From positions 1 to 32,320 of the forward strand of contig CAZOWW010000062.1 in the NCBI GenBank assembly GCA_964583765.1: a stretch of DNA of 32,320 bases, given 5' to 3'. This DNA is from CAZOWW01 sp964583765 (GTDB lineage: Bacteria; Actinomycetota; Actinomycetes; Actinomycetales; Kineosporiaceae). Below the pieces are notes generated by a model. It made no database searches, had not been told where the DNA came from, and saw only the letters and a list, made by a program, of their open reading frames with translations. The first letter of the stretch is position 1. Every line of letters begins with the position of its first letter. The translations under genes were made by a program, and so were the position numbers. Of this stretch, positions 7,221-14,466 are shown one piece after another.

Positions 7221-9943
7221 GCCGACATCTCCGCCGTCGTCCGGGCCTGCTCCAGGTGGGCGGCGACCTGCGCGGCGGCCGCCCCGGCGTGCACGATGGA
7301 GTCGACGATGTCCTTCGCTCCCGAAGCGGTTCCGGCGACGAACACGCCGGGGATGTCGGTGCGGCCGGGGTCGAGGTCCTCGCCGGGTTCGGCGACGTAG
7401 AAGTACTCGTCGAGACCCAGGGGCTGGTCGGTGAACAGGCGTTCCACGTCCCGGTTGGGCTGGATGCCGACCGCGAGGACGACGAGGTCGTACTCCGCCT
7501 CGGTGATCCGGCCCCCGCCGTCGATGTCCTCGTAGCGCAGGATCAGGTCACCGTTGGCCTTCTCGGTGATCCGGGAGACGCGGCCACGGAGGTAGACGGC
7601 ACCCATGTCCTTGGCCTGCTCGTAGAACTCGTCGTACCGCTTCCCCGCGGCCCGGATGTCCATGTAGTGCATGGTCACGTCCGCCAGGGGCAGCGCTCCC
7701 ATGATGAGCTGGTTCTGCTTGACGGAGTACATGCAGCAGACCTTGGAGCACAGCGGATTGCCGACGGTCTGGTCGCGCGAGCCCGTGCAGGAGATGTAGG
7801 CGATCCGCTCGGGAACCTTGCCGTCCCCCGGACGCAGGACCGTGTTGTACGGGCGCGTAGGGGCGAGCAGCCGGTCCATCTGCATGGCGGTGATGACGTT
7901 CGCGTACCGACCGTAGCCGTACTCCGGCTTGAGGTCGGCGGCGAAGAGCCGGTACCCGGTCGACACCACGACGGCCCCGACCCCGACCTCGCTCACCTGC
8001 TCCCGCTGGTCGAAGCGGATGGCGTCCGCCGGGCAGGCCTTCACGCACTCCTGGCATTCGGAGCACACCCCGCAGTCCAGGCACCCGGCGCTGCTCGCCA
8101 GCGCCTGGTGCTCGGTCAGGGGTGGCTCGACTTCGGCGAAGTCGCGGGGAGCGGCCGCCGGGGACACCGCGGGGAGGGGTTCTAGGGGGCTGTGCTCGGC
8201 CTGCCGGGCCAGCACGGCGTTCTTGTCGACGGTCCGCAGGCGGTCGTCCAGGGCGGTGAAGCCGGTCAGGTCCTGCCCGGTGAGCCACCGGTCGATCATG
8301 TGGGCGGCCCGCCGCCCGGCCCCAATCGCCTTGGTGACGTTCGAGGCACCGGTCTGCACATCGCCGGCGGCGAACAGGTACGGGACGGCGCTCTGCAATG
8401 TGCGGGGATTGACGGTGATGCGCTGCCCCTTGCCGGCGCGTACCAGCCCTCGGAAGAGTGACGGGGCCGGCGTCGTCCCGAGCGCGGGGACGATCCGGTC
8501 GCACGGGAGGACGACCTCCCCCTCGGACACGGGTTCGAGCCGACGGCGGCCCGAGGAGTCCGGCTCCCCCAGGCGCAGGCGCCGGCAGCGGATCCCCGCG
8601 ACCTCGCCGTCCTGGCCGGCCACCACGCCGACGGGCTCGACCTGGAAGTCGAACACCACGCCCTCGGCCTCGGCCTCGGCGACCTCGACTGCGGCCCGCC
8701 CGGAGCCCTCGGGCCGGGCGCTCTGGTGTACAACGCGGGCCTCGGCGGCGCCCAGCCGTCGGGCCGTCCTGGCGACATCGGCGGCAAACTCACCCGCGCC
8801 GACGACCACGACCTGGCGACCGGTCAGATCCGGTGCCTGGCCGGCCCGCACGGCCTGCAGGAACTCCAGGCCGGGGACGACGCCCGGGGTGTCCTCGCCC
8901 TCGATCCCCAGCGGGGTCGGCACGGCGGCGCCGGTGGCGACCAGGACGGCGTCGTAGCCCTCCTGGTTGAGCGCCTCCAGGTCGTCCACCCGGCGGTTCG
9001 TCACGATCTCCACGCCGATCGCGATGAGGTTGCCGATGTCCTGCTCGAGGACCTCGGTGGGCAACCGGTAGGCGGGCACGGCGTGGCGGAGGAACCCGCC
9101 CGGGCTCCCCTGCGCCTCGAAGATCCGCACCCGGTAGCCCGATCGCGCCAACTGCCAGGCGGCCGTCAGGCCCGCCGGTCCGGACCCGACGACGGCCACG
9201 CTGTGCCCGTTGGGGGTCGGCACCGCCACCCCGGGGCCGCCGCCGCGCGCGTGGTGCTCGTCGGCGACGAACCGCTTGAGGCGGCGGATCGGCAACGGGT
9301 CGGACAGCTTGGCCCGCGTGCAGGCCGACTCGCAGAACTCGTGGCAGATCCGGCCGAGGGTGCCGACGAGGGGCGTCGCGTCCAGGACCAGCTGGAAGGC
9401 ATCCTCGAACCGGCCCTGCCGGATGAGGGAGACGTATCCGTGGGCCTTGATGCCGGCCGGGCACGCCGTGACGCACGGCGAGGTACCGACACGGTCGATC
9501 GCGGCCTTCTTGGGGACCGCCTGCGGGAAGGCGATGTGGGCGGCCCGCCGCGCCACCAGCCCGGAGTTGAACTCGTCCGGGACGGCGACCGTGCAGGCGA
9601 GTTGGCACTCGTCGCAGCCGGTGCAGGCGCTCCAGTCGACGAAGGTGGGCTTCTCCTTGACTGTCGCGTGGAATCCGCCGGTGGGGTCGCGGCGGATTCC
9701 GGTGATCTCGCTGTGGGTCCTGACCGTGATGTTGGGGTGGTTGACGGTCGACGACATCTTGGGGCCCGAGATGCAACTGGCGCAGTCGAGGGTTGGGAAC
9801 ACCTTGCTCAGCAGGATCATGCGGCCGCCGACGCTGACCTCCTTCTCGACCAGCAGCACTTTGTACCCCATGTCCGCCAGTTTGAGGGAGGACTCCATAC
9901 CCCCGATACCACTGCCGATCACCAGGACGTCGTAGTCGTCCAT
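7217..9943 (-). CDS. HdrA with an inserted GltD-type NAD(P)H oxidoreductase module
   Basis: A 908-residue composite flavoprotein. The N-terminal HdrA part has an FAD motif (GSGIGG, 10-15), TLDCASC (Cys54/57) and a ferredoxin site (Cys107/110/113/117). At about residue 155 the HdrA reading is interrupted by a complete GltD/NfnB-like unit: the CVTACPAGI Fe-S start (Cys157/161, 200/204/208), a second FAD motif (GSGPAG, 253-258), a nucleotide-binding loop (GAGEFA, 382-387) and the AAGD motif (525-528). After a Pro/Ala linker the HdrA part resumes with a cysteine-dense ferredoxin motif (Cys621 to Cys637) and the C-terminal SCTGSRD...CSKVCC group (Cys719/732/736/737). It therefore has two flavins, many clusters and a likely NAD(P)H site. 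AGGAG lies 6 bases before the ATG. Confidence 0.92.
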   Translation of the reverse strand: MDDYDVLVIGSGIGGMESSLKLADMGYKVLLVEKEVSVGGRMILLSKVFPTLDCASCISGPKMSSTVNHPNITVRTHSEITGIRRDPTGGFHATVKEKPTFVDWSACTGCDECQLACTVAVPDEFNSGLVARRAAHIAFPQAVPKKAAIDRVGTSPCVTACPAGIKAHGYVSLIRQGRFEDAFQLVLDATPLVGTLGRICHEFCESACTRAKLSDPLPIRRLKRFVADEHHARGGGPGVAVPTPNGHSVAVVGSGPAGLTAAWQLARSGYRVRIFEAQGSPGGFLRHAVPAYRLPTEVLEQDIGNLIAIGVEIVTNRRVDDLEALNQEGYDAVLVATGAAVPTPLGIEGEDTPGVVPGLEFLQAVRAGQAPDLTGRQVVVVGAGEFAADVARTARRLGAAEARVVHQSARPEGSGRAAVEVAEAEAEGVVFDFQVEPVGVVAGQDGEVAGIRCRRLRLGEPDSSGRRRLEPVSEGEVVLPCDRIVPALGTTPAPSLFRGLVRAGKGQRITVNPRTLQSAVPYLFAAGDVQTGASNVTKAIGAGRRAAHMIDRWLTGQDLTGFTALDDRLRTVDKNAVLARQAEHSPLEPLPAVSPAAAPRDFAEVEPPLTEHQALASSAGCLDCGVCSECQECVKACPADAIRFDQREQVSEVGVGAVVVSTGYRLFAADLKPEYGYGRYANVITAMQMDRLLAPTRPYNTVLRPGDGKVPERIAYISCTGSRDQTVGNPLCSKVCCMYSVKQNQLIMGALPLADVTMHYMDIRAAGKRYDEFYEQAKDMGAVYLRGRVSRITEKANGDLILRYEDIDGGGRITEAEYDLVVLAVGIQPNRDVERLFTDQPLGLDEYFYVAEPGEDLDPGRTDIPGVFVAGTASGAKDIVDSIVHAGAAAAQVAAHLEQARTTAEMSA

Positions 9944-10011
9944 GCGTGGCTCCTGATCTTTCTACGCCCGAGCCACGTACCGCCCCGGGTCGACATGCGA
10001 GAAAAGGGTGT

Positions 10012-10491
10012 TCAGATGAACAGGTTGACGTTCGCCTCGTCCGCCTCACCCAGATAGGTGGCCACACCGGCGAACTCGAGCCCGTCGATGAGCTCCTCGG
10101 GCCGTAGCCCCATCACGTCCATCGACATGGTGCAGGCCACCATCTTCACGCCCTGGTCACGGGCGGTGTCGATGAGCTCCTCCAGCGAACTGACGTTCTG
10201 CTGGCGCATCACGCGCTTCATGAGCCTCGGCCCGGCACCCCCGAAGTTCATGTGCGAGAGGGTCAGCCTGCCGGGACCGCGGGGCATCATGGCGGCGAAT
10301 GCTTTCTGCAGGGGGCGTTTGCCCGCCGTGGCGACCTTCGCCGGCTTCCGCAACGTGTTCAGTCCCCAGAAGGTGAAGAACATCGTGACGTCGTCGCCCA
10401 TCGCCGCCGCACCGTTGGCGATGATGAACGCGGCCATCACCTTGTCGAACTCACCACTGAACAGAATGATGGTCTTCTTCGTCGTGTCCAC
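10012..10491 (-). CDS. DsrE2-like sulfurtransferase (DsrE/DsrF family)
   Basis: A 159-residue soluble protein of the DsrE/F/H-like family (COG2210 type). The N terminus gives the conserved strand and the AAFIIANGAAAMGDDVTMF signature. The putative persulfide-carrying Cys120 sits in VACTMSMDVMGL, and the protein ends in NLFI as family members do. Relatives accept and pass sulfane sulfur to or from TusA in sulfur-oxidising and Hdr-linked pathways. It starts at GTG 10491 with AAAGGA upstream. It lies 36 bases after the MvhD-like gene and 68 bases before hdrA-gltD, within one transcription unit. No membrane helices are evident, so it is likely cytoplasmic. Cys120 is its only cysteine. Confidence 0.9.
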   Translation of the reverse strand: MDTTKKTIILFSGEFDKVMAAFIIANGAAAMGDDVTMFFTFWGLNTLRKPAKVATAGKRPLQKAFAAMMPRGPGRLTLSHMNFGGAGPRLMKRVMRQQNVSSLEELIDTARDQGVKMVACTMSMDVMGLRPEELIDGLEFAGVATYLGEADEANVNLFI

Positions 10492-10527
10492 GCCCTTGTG
10501 TCCTTTTCTGGGGATCGTTCGACGAGG

Positions 10528-10962
10528 TCATGCGGCAGGAGCGGGCACACGGCCGAGCCGGTCCAGGGCCTGGGAGAACTCCCTCATGTGGGTGACGAAG
10601 GGCTCGGCACAGACCGAGCACAGGGCCGTCATCCTCAGTCGCTGCGGCTCGAAACCGCGCTTCTTCATCGACTCCTGGGAGAGCGCGACGATGCGCGAGG
10701 TCCGGGAGGCACAATCCGGCAGGTAGGCGCACTCCTCACCGTCCGAAGCGATGAACACGCCGTCCAAGCCCTGCTCGAGAGCGCGCAGGACCCAGCCGGG
10801 ACGGATACCACTGCTGCAGGGGACGCTCACGGTGTAGACCGTGGCGGGGTAGTGCAGATGTCGACTGCCGGCCAGGTCGATGCCGGGGTCGGAGATGGTG
10901 TGGGTCGAGAAGACCAGGATGCGGGGGCGACGCCGGTCGGCGTCCGCGCCACCAGCCATCAC
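10528..10962 (-). CDS. MvhD/FrhD-like Fe-S protein with altered cysteines
   Basis: A 144-residue protein matching the MvhD (hydrogenase delta subunit) pattern: ILVFS at the first strand, DPGIDLAGSRHLHYP, VPCSSGIRPGWVLRALEQGLDGVFIAS, GEECAY and a final RLRMTALCSVCAEPF segment. MvhD normally binds a [2Fe-2S] cluster and passes electrons to HdrA; QmoB carries such a domain as a fusion. Here the usual N-terminal cysteine pair is replaced (STHTISD) and the first Cys of the GC..DC motif is Ser. Cys49 and Cys78 remain, and Cys84, Cys115 and Cys118 are additional. It may bind a different cluster, or bind sulfur. The first codons are GTG-ATG (10962/10959), 4-7 bases after the tusA stop. Confidence 0.82.
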   Translation of the reverse strand: MMAGGADADRRRPRILVFSTHTISDPGIDLAGSRHLHYPATVYTVSVPCSSGIRPGWVLRALEQGLDGVFIASDGEECAYLPDCASRTSRIVALSQESMKKRGFEPQRLRMTALCSVCAEPFVTHMREFSQALDRLGRVPAPAA

Positions 10963-10966
10963 CGGT

Positions 10967-11227
10967 TCACTTCAGTTTCTTGAGGAACAGGCGCAGGTAG
11001 CCGGAGTCCTCGAACGAGCCGAGGTACTCGTGCCCCAGCTTCTTGCACCAGGCCGGAATGTCCTTCAGCGTCCCGGAATCCGTCGCCTGTACCTCCATGA
11101 CGCCGTTCACCGGGATCCCACCGATCGCCTTCTTCGCGGCGATGATGGGGCCAGGGCAGGAGACCCCCCGGGCATCGACGACCTGGGACACCCTCAGGGT
11201 CTTGAGCTCTTCGGCAGCAACCGACAT
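10967..11227 (-). CDS. tusA: TusA-family sulfur carrier
   Basis: An 86-residue TusA-like protein. The beta strand VVDARGVSCPGPIIAAKKAI contains the invariant CPGP motif with Cys24, which carries the persulfide. A second Cys (Cys61) lies in the middle of the fold. The start is the ATG at 11227: AAGGAGG stands 8 bases upstream, and the in-frame extension back to 11320 is not conserved-looking. It is the first gene of the seven-gene operon. In known systems TusA exchanges sulfur with DsrE proteins and with rhodaneses, and both are encoded here. A CsoR/CstR-type palindrome lies 220 bases upstream, implying a leader of about 200 bases. Confidence 0.94.
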   Translation of the reverse strand: MSVAAEELKTLRVSQVVDARGVSCPGPIIAAKKAIGGIPVNGVMEVQATDSGTLKDIPAWCKKLGHEYLGSFEDSGYLRLFLKKLK

Positions 11228-11323
11228 GGGGTCAGCCTCCTTGGGTAGGGCACACACCGCAGCACCCGGGATCAGGGAAGTCTGCGCGAGATCGCAAGAC
11301 CGCGTACGGCATACAGGCACGGC

Positions 11324-11395
11324 TCAGGCGAACGGCGTCCACTCCGTGTCGCAGGCATCCAATGGCCCAACGGGACGGCAGCAGTGCGTCGCCAC
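11324..11395 (-). CDS. Possible short leader peptide before tusA
   Basis: A 23-codon frame starts at GTG 11395 and encodes a peptide with a Cys-Cys pair near its N terminus and one further Cys. It sits between the TACCCC/GGGGTA palindrome and tusA on the operon message. Cys-rich upstream frames that sense cysteine supply are known in mycobacteria, so this could be a regulatory leader. The ribosome site is poor and frames of this length arise by chance, so support is weak. Confidence 0.2.
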   Translation of the reverse strand: MATHCCRPVGPLDACDTEWTPFA

Positions 11396-11446
11396 TCCGC
11401 CAGCCTTCGCCCGAGGAGGGCTCCCCGTGCAGGGACCTTTGTCCTT

Positions 11447-11460
11447 TACCCCTCGGGGTA
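11447..11460. promoter_or_regulatory. CsoR/CstR-type operator before tusA operon
   Basis: TACCCC and GGGGTA form a perfect 6-bp inverted repeat with a 2-base centre. This is the pattern bound by CsoR-family repressors, which include copper sensors and the persulfide sensor CstR. It lies upstream of the tusA-hdr operon. Related sites are at 21145-21160 and 23825-23844. No CsoR-family gene is in the window. Confidence 0.6.
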
Positions 11461-11749
11461 TTGGGTGCTTCGAGTCACACCCTGCACCACGGCTAGGACG
11501 AAGGCGGCCTTTCGTGGCATATCGCCACACGGTCCCGGGCGTCGTACCAAGAGTCGAAGCCGGGCGATCGCCTGCACCTCCCGGTGCCGCACCTGCCCTC
11601 TGATGCCACCCGGGTGTCAGGACTGTCCAAGGGAACCCGATGAAGACGATGTCGAGCGGCCCCTCCCCCGTCACGCCCCCATGCGCGTTCCAGGACGACG
11701 ACTGACCACCCTGGAGCGAAGTCCCCGGCGCCGGCGCTCGAGACGGGGG

Positions 11750-12755
11750 TCACAGCAGGAAGCGGCTCCCCACGGAATTGGGGACGAACGCTGCGGGCAG
11801 TCCTGCGGCCAGGGCCATCTGCGCCTTCCAGCCGGTGCAGTGCGCCGGGACGACGATCTGCGGTGTCGTCTCGGCCAGAGCCGCCACGGTCGCGGGGATG
11901 AGTTTCTCGAACAGGCCCCCGGAGAGGTGGAAGCCGCCCAGGATGGCGTGGATCTGGTTGATGCCTGACATGAGCCGTTGGGCGTGGTAGACGATGTTAA
12001 CGATGCCGGAGTGTCCGCATCCCGTCAGGATCACCAAGCCTTGCCCCGCACATGGGCCAGGAGCGCTTGGTCGTCGTGGATGAGGGGATCCGGTTCCCAC
12101 TAGCCCTCGCGCCAACGCTGATGCGTGGGCCCTCCGGTCTCGAACGGGGTCGTCCGATCCACCTCACCGGTCACGAGCAGGGCGCCGTCCAGAAGGTAGG
12201 ACGGGGAGCGTTCCTCGATCACCTCGAATCCGGCGTCCTCGACGCCGGACCGGCCGGGGTGGGCAGGTCGAAGCCCCCGGCGGGCCCGATCATCCGGCGA
12301 CGGTTCCAGAAGTCCGGGTGAAGGATCACCGGCAGCTTCCGGGAGCCCAGCCTGCGGCTGAGCCCGTCCAGTCCCATGACGTGGTCGAAGTGTCCGTGAC
12401 TGAGGACCACGGCCTCGAAGGTGTCGGGGGCGATCCCCAACCGGTCGAGGTTGACCCTGAGTCCGTCGGGAGTCACTCCGGTGTCGAAGAGCACCTGGTG
12501 CGCGCAGTCCCCGTCGTTGATCTCAACCAGGGACGAGAAACCGTGTTCCGCTCGCAGGACGTCGACCGTGTTCACCCCCTCGGCGCCCCTGGACGGCACG
12601 ACCGGGAAGGGGCCAGCCGAGCCGACGATGCCCCACCGGCGCACCAGCCCCTCGTCCAGGAGCAGCAGGTCCGAGGAGTTGTCCACCAGCGTCGTGATCT
12701 CGACGGAGTCCACGGGCCTCAGGGTGATCTGTTCCACGTCGCGTAACCTACCCAC
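11750..12755 (-). pseudogene. Metallo-beta-lactamase-fold protein, frameshifted and interrupted
   Basis: Reading the minus strand from 12755, an MBL-fold protein begins (VEITTLVDNSSDLL, then VLFDTGVTPDGL and the metal motif SHGHFDHVMGLDGL). Near 12240-12260 the reading moves to another frame (VEDAGFEVIEERSPSYLLDG, VTGEVDRTTPFETGG). That frame meets a TAG at 12102-12100. Near 12045-12055 it shifts again to GLVILTGCGHSGIVNIVYHA and GGFHLSGG, ending at 11750. All pieces together match the MBL subgroup related to methanopterin-type synthase-like hydrolases. Three independent lesions argue for a true pseudogene; sequencing error in GC-rich DNA is the alternative. The gene lies between the hdr operon and a divergent NifX-like gene, with which such hydrolases often cluster. 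Confidence 0.82.
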
Positions 12756-13198
12756 AACTGATCACCCTGTGCGCTCTTCTGGTCGCACACCGTGAATGGC
12801 GATGCGCGAGCTCCGCTGCGCGCCAAAGCGGTCTCGCGGGCCGCGAGCCAACACGGTCGGAGCGATCGCCCGCCCGCACACCCCAGCCGCCACGGCCACC
12901 CAGGTCGGGCCTGCCGTCCAGCCCCCTTCGCAGGCTTGGCGCGAGGTCGCCACGCCGACCGCGTGCTCTCGATCGCAGGACCATGACACGTCGACCAGAA
13001 CCCACGATAGAGTACCGATATATCGTCAGGATGACCGTAGTGGGCGCACGATGCCGTCTGCCGTCGCTCCCTCGTGCTGCGACCCCTGATCGGTGGCCCG
13101 GGTGGTTGCCGTGCGGGAGGGCGAGAAGCCCCGGGTGCACGGGCGGGAGAAGTTCGTCGACGACAGTCCATCGACCTCTTGCGGGAAGGGAAGCTCAC
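12756..13198. other. Intergenic region between MBL pseudogene and NifX-like gene
   Basis: This divergent promoter region contains the CACGAT-N7-CGATATATCG operator at 13003-13027. A GGGAAGGGAAG ribosome site precedes the NifX start. I see no gene here; open frames on both strands read as Arg/Pro-rich chance translations. Confidence 0.5.
13003..13027. promoter_or_regulatory. Putative PadR operator upstream of NifX-like gene
   Basis: The sequence CACGAT, 7 bases, then CGATATATCGTC occurs here and again at 23064-23088 before padR with identical spacing. It contains a 10-bp palindrome (CGATATATCG) and a wider ACGAT/ATCGT dyad. It stands 172 bases before the NifX-like start. Assignment to PadR rests on the second copy lying next to padR. 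Confidence 0.6.
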
Positions 13199-13537
13199 AT
13201 GAAGATCGCGGTGCCGCTGGCCGAGGGGATCTTGAGCGCGCACTTCGGGCACTGCACGCAGGTGGCGGTGTTCGACGCGGACTCCGAGACCAGGACCGTC
13301 CGGGGCCGGCAGGACGTCCCCGCTCCCGTCCACGAGCCCGGTGTGTTCCCCGTCTGGCTCGCGGGCCTCGGCGTCGATGTGATACTCGCCGGTGGGATGG
13401 GGTCCAGGGCGCGGGATCTGTTCGCCGAGCACGGGGTGGGCGTGGTGACCGGGGTCACGGGTGAGCATCCCTGCGATCTGGTGGCGGCCTTCCTCGCGGA
13501 CGAATTGGTCTCACGTCCCCACTTCTGCGAGAAATGA
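13199..13537 (+). CDS. NifX/NifB-C-terminal-like (dinitrogenase cofactor family) protein
   Basis: A 112-residue single-domain protein of the NifX/NafY fold (COG1433): MKIAVPLAEG at the first strand, then the HFGHCTQVAVFD motif and VDVILAGGMGSRARDLF. Stand-alone members occur in many organisms that do not fix nitrogen and may bind Fe-S or metal-cluster precursors; their role is largely unknown. HFGHC and the C-terminal PHFCEK offer His and Cys ligands. The start follows GGGAAGGGAAG by 6 bases. A longer frame to 12983 would add low-quality sequence and read through the operator. The stop overlaps the DUF89 start (ATGA at 13534-13537), so the two are co-translated. Confidence 0.88.
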   Translation: MKIAVPLAEGILSAHFGHCTQVAVFDADSETRTVRGRQDVPAPVHEPGVFPVWLAGLGVDVILAGGMGSRARDLFAEHGVGVVTGVTGEHPCDLVAAFLADELVSRPHFCEK

Positions 13538-14418
13538 CGGGCGTGCAGACCGGGCCGGACTGTCTGCCGTGTCTACGCCGTCAGGGCCTGGACGCGATCC
13601 AGTTCGCCACCGGTGATATCGAGCGGCGCACGCAGGCCCTGCGCGAGGTGCAGCGGAGCCTCGACCACGTCGACTTCGCGCTTTCACCGGCGACCGCCTC
13701 CCAGCGCCTCCACCGCCGGATCCGTGAGCTCACCGGCCACCCTGATCCCTACCGGTCGGTGAAGTCCCGCTCCACGATGTGGGCCAGGGAACTGGTGCCG
13801 GAACTTTCCGTCCTGCTGGAGCGGGTCCAGGACCCCCTCGAGATGGCGCTGCGACTGGCCGTGGCGGCCAACTCCCTCGACTTCGGTGCACCCGGTGGAG
13901 CCGACGAGGTGCTGGAACCCCGTCTTCCCCTGGACGTCGAGCACCACCCGTTCCACGGCGACGTGCGGGAGTTCGCCCGGGCCGTCGCAGGAGCCCGTGA
14001 GGTGCTCTATCTGGCGGACAACGCGGGGGAACTCGTGTTCGACGAGCTGCTCATCCGCCGGATCGGTGCCGAGCGGGTGACCCTGGTCGTCCGGGGAGGC
14101 CCCGTCCTCAACGACGCCACGATCACCGATGCTTTGGAGAGCGGACTGAGCGACCTCGTGCCCGTGATGACCAACGGTTCGGATGCGCCAGGGACGCTCC
14201 TGGGTGATGCCAGCGACGCATTCCGTCGTCGCTTCGCCCGGGCAGATCTGATCATCGCCAAGGGGCAGGGCAACCACGAGACGCTCACCGCCGCTGCGGC
14301 CGACATCTTCTTCCTCTTCAAGGTCAAGTGTCCGCGCGTCGCGGCCCACACCGGCCTGCCGCAGGGAACCCACGCGGTCCTGCGCTCCGCGCACCGGTCC
14401 GGAACCGCCCTGCCCTGA
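13534..14418 (+). CDS. DUF89/ARMT1-like metal-dependent phosphatase (CxxC subfamily)
   Basis: A 294-residue DUF89 protein. The N-terminal CLPC pair (Cys10, Cys13) marks the prokaryotic CxxC subfamily. The active site appears as YLADNAGELVFDELL (Asp162, Asn163, Glu166), and AKGQGNHETL and FLFKVKCP complete the conserved core. DUF89 enzymes are metal-dependent 'damage-control' phosphatases acting on sugar phosphates or phosphorylated cofactor by-products; the substrate of this subfamily is not known. Translational coupling to the NifX-like gene suggests a shared cofactor-related task. It is followed 48 bases later by dnaE on the same strand. All key residues are present, so it should be active. 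Confidence 0.9.
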   Translation: MTGVQTGPDCLPCLRRQGLDAIQFATGDIERRTQALREVQRSLDHVDFALSPATASQRLHRRIRELTGHPDPYRSVKSRSTMWARELVPELSVLLERVQDPLEMALRLAVAANSLDFGAPGGADEVLEPRLPLDVEHHPFHGDVREFARAVAGAREVLYLADNAGELVFDELLIRRIGAERVTLVVRGGPVLNDATITDALESGLSDLVPVMTNGSDAPGTLLGDASDAFRRRFARADLIIAKGQGNHETLTAAAADIFFLFKVKCPRVAAHTGLPQGTHAVLRSAHRSGTALP

Positions 14419-14466
14419 TTCGACACGGGCACCGTCGTGCCCTGATCCAGCACGCGAGGAGCCCCC

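Larger units (their letters stand above)
11228..11749. other. Leader and promoter region of the tusA operon
   Basis: The stretch between tusA and the broken metallo-beta-lactamase gene holds the TACCCC/GGGGTA palindrome (11447-11460), a GTGGC-N5-GCCAC dyad (11514-11528) and a possible 23-codon Cys-containing frame (11324-11395, minus). No larger gene is supported on either strand. The 200-base leader is long for this compact genome. Confidence 0.5.

Noticed and set aside
4046..11227. Classical heterodisulfide reductase or sHdr system
   Set aside because: No CCG-domain HdrB, no lipoate-binding protein and no hydrogenase genes are present.
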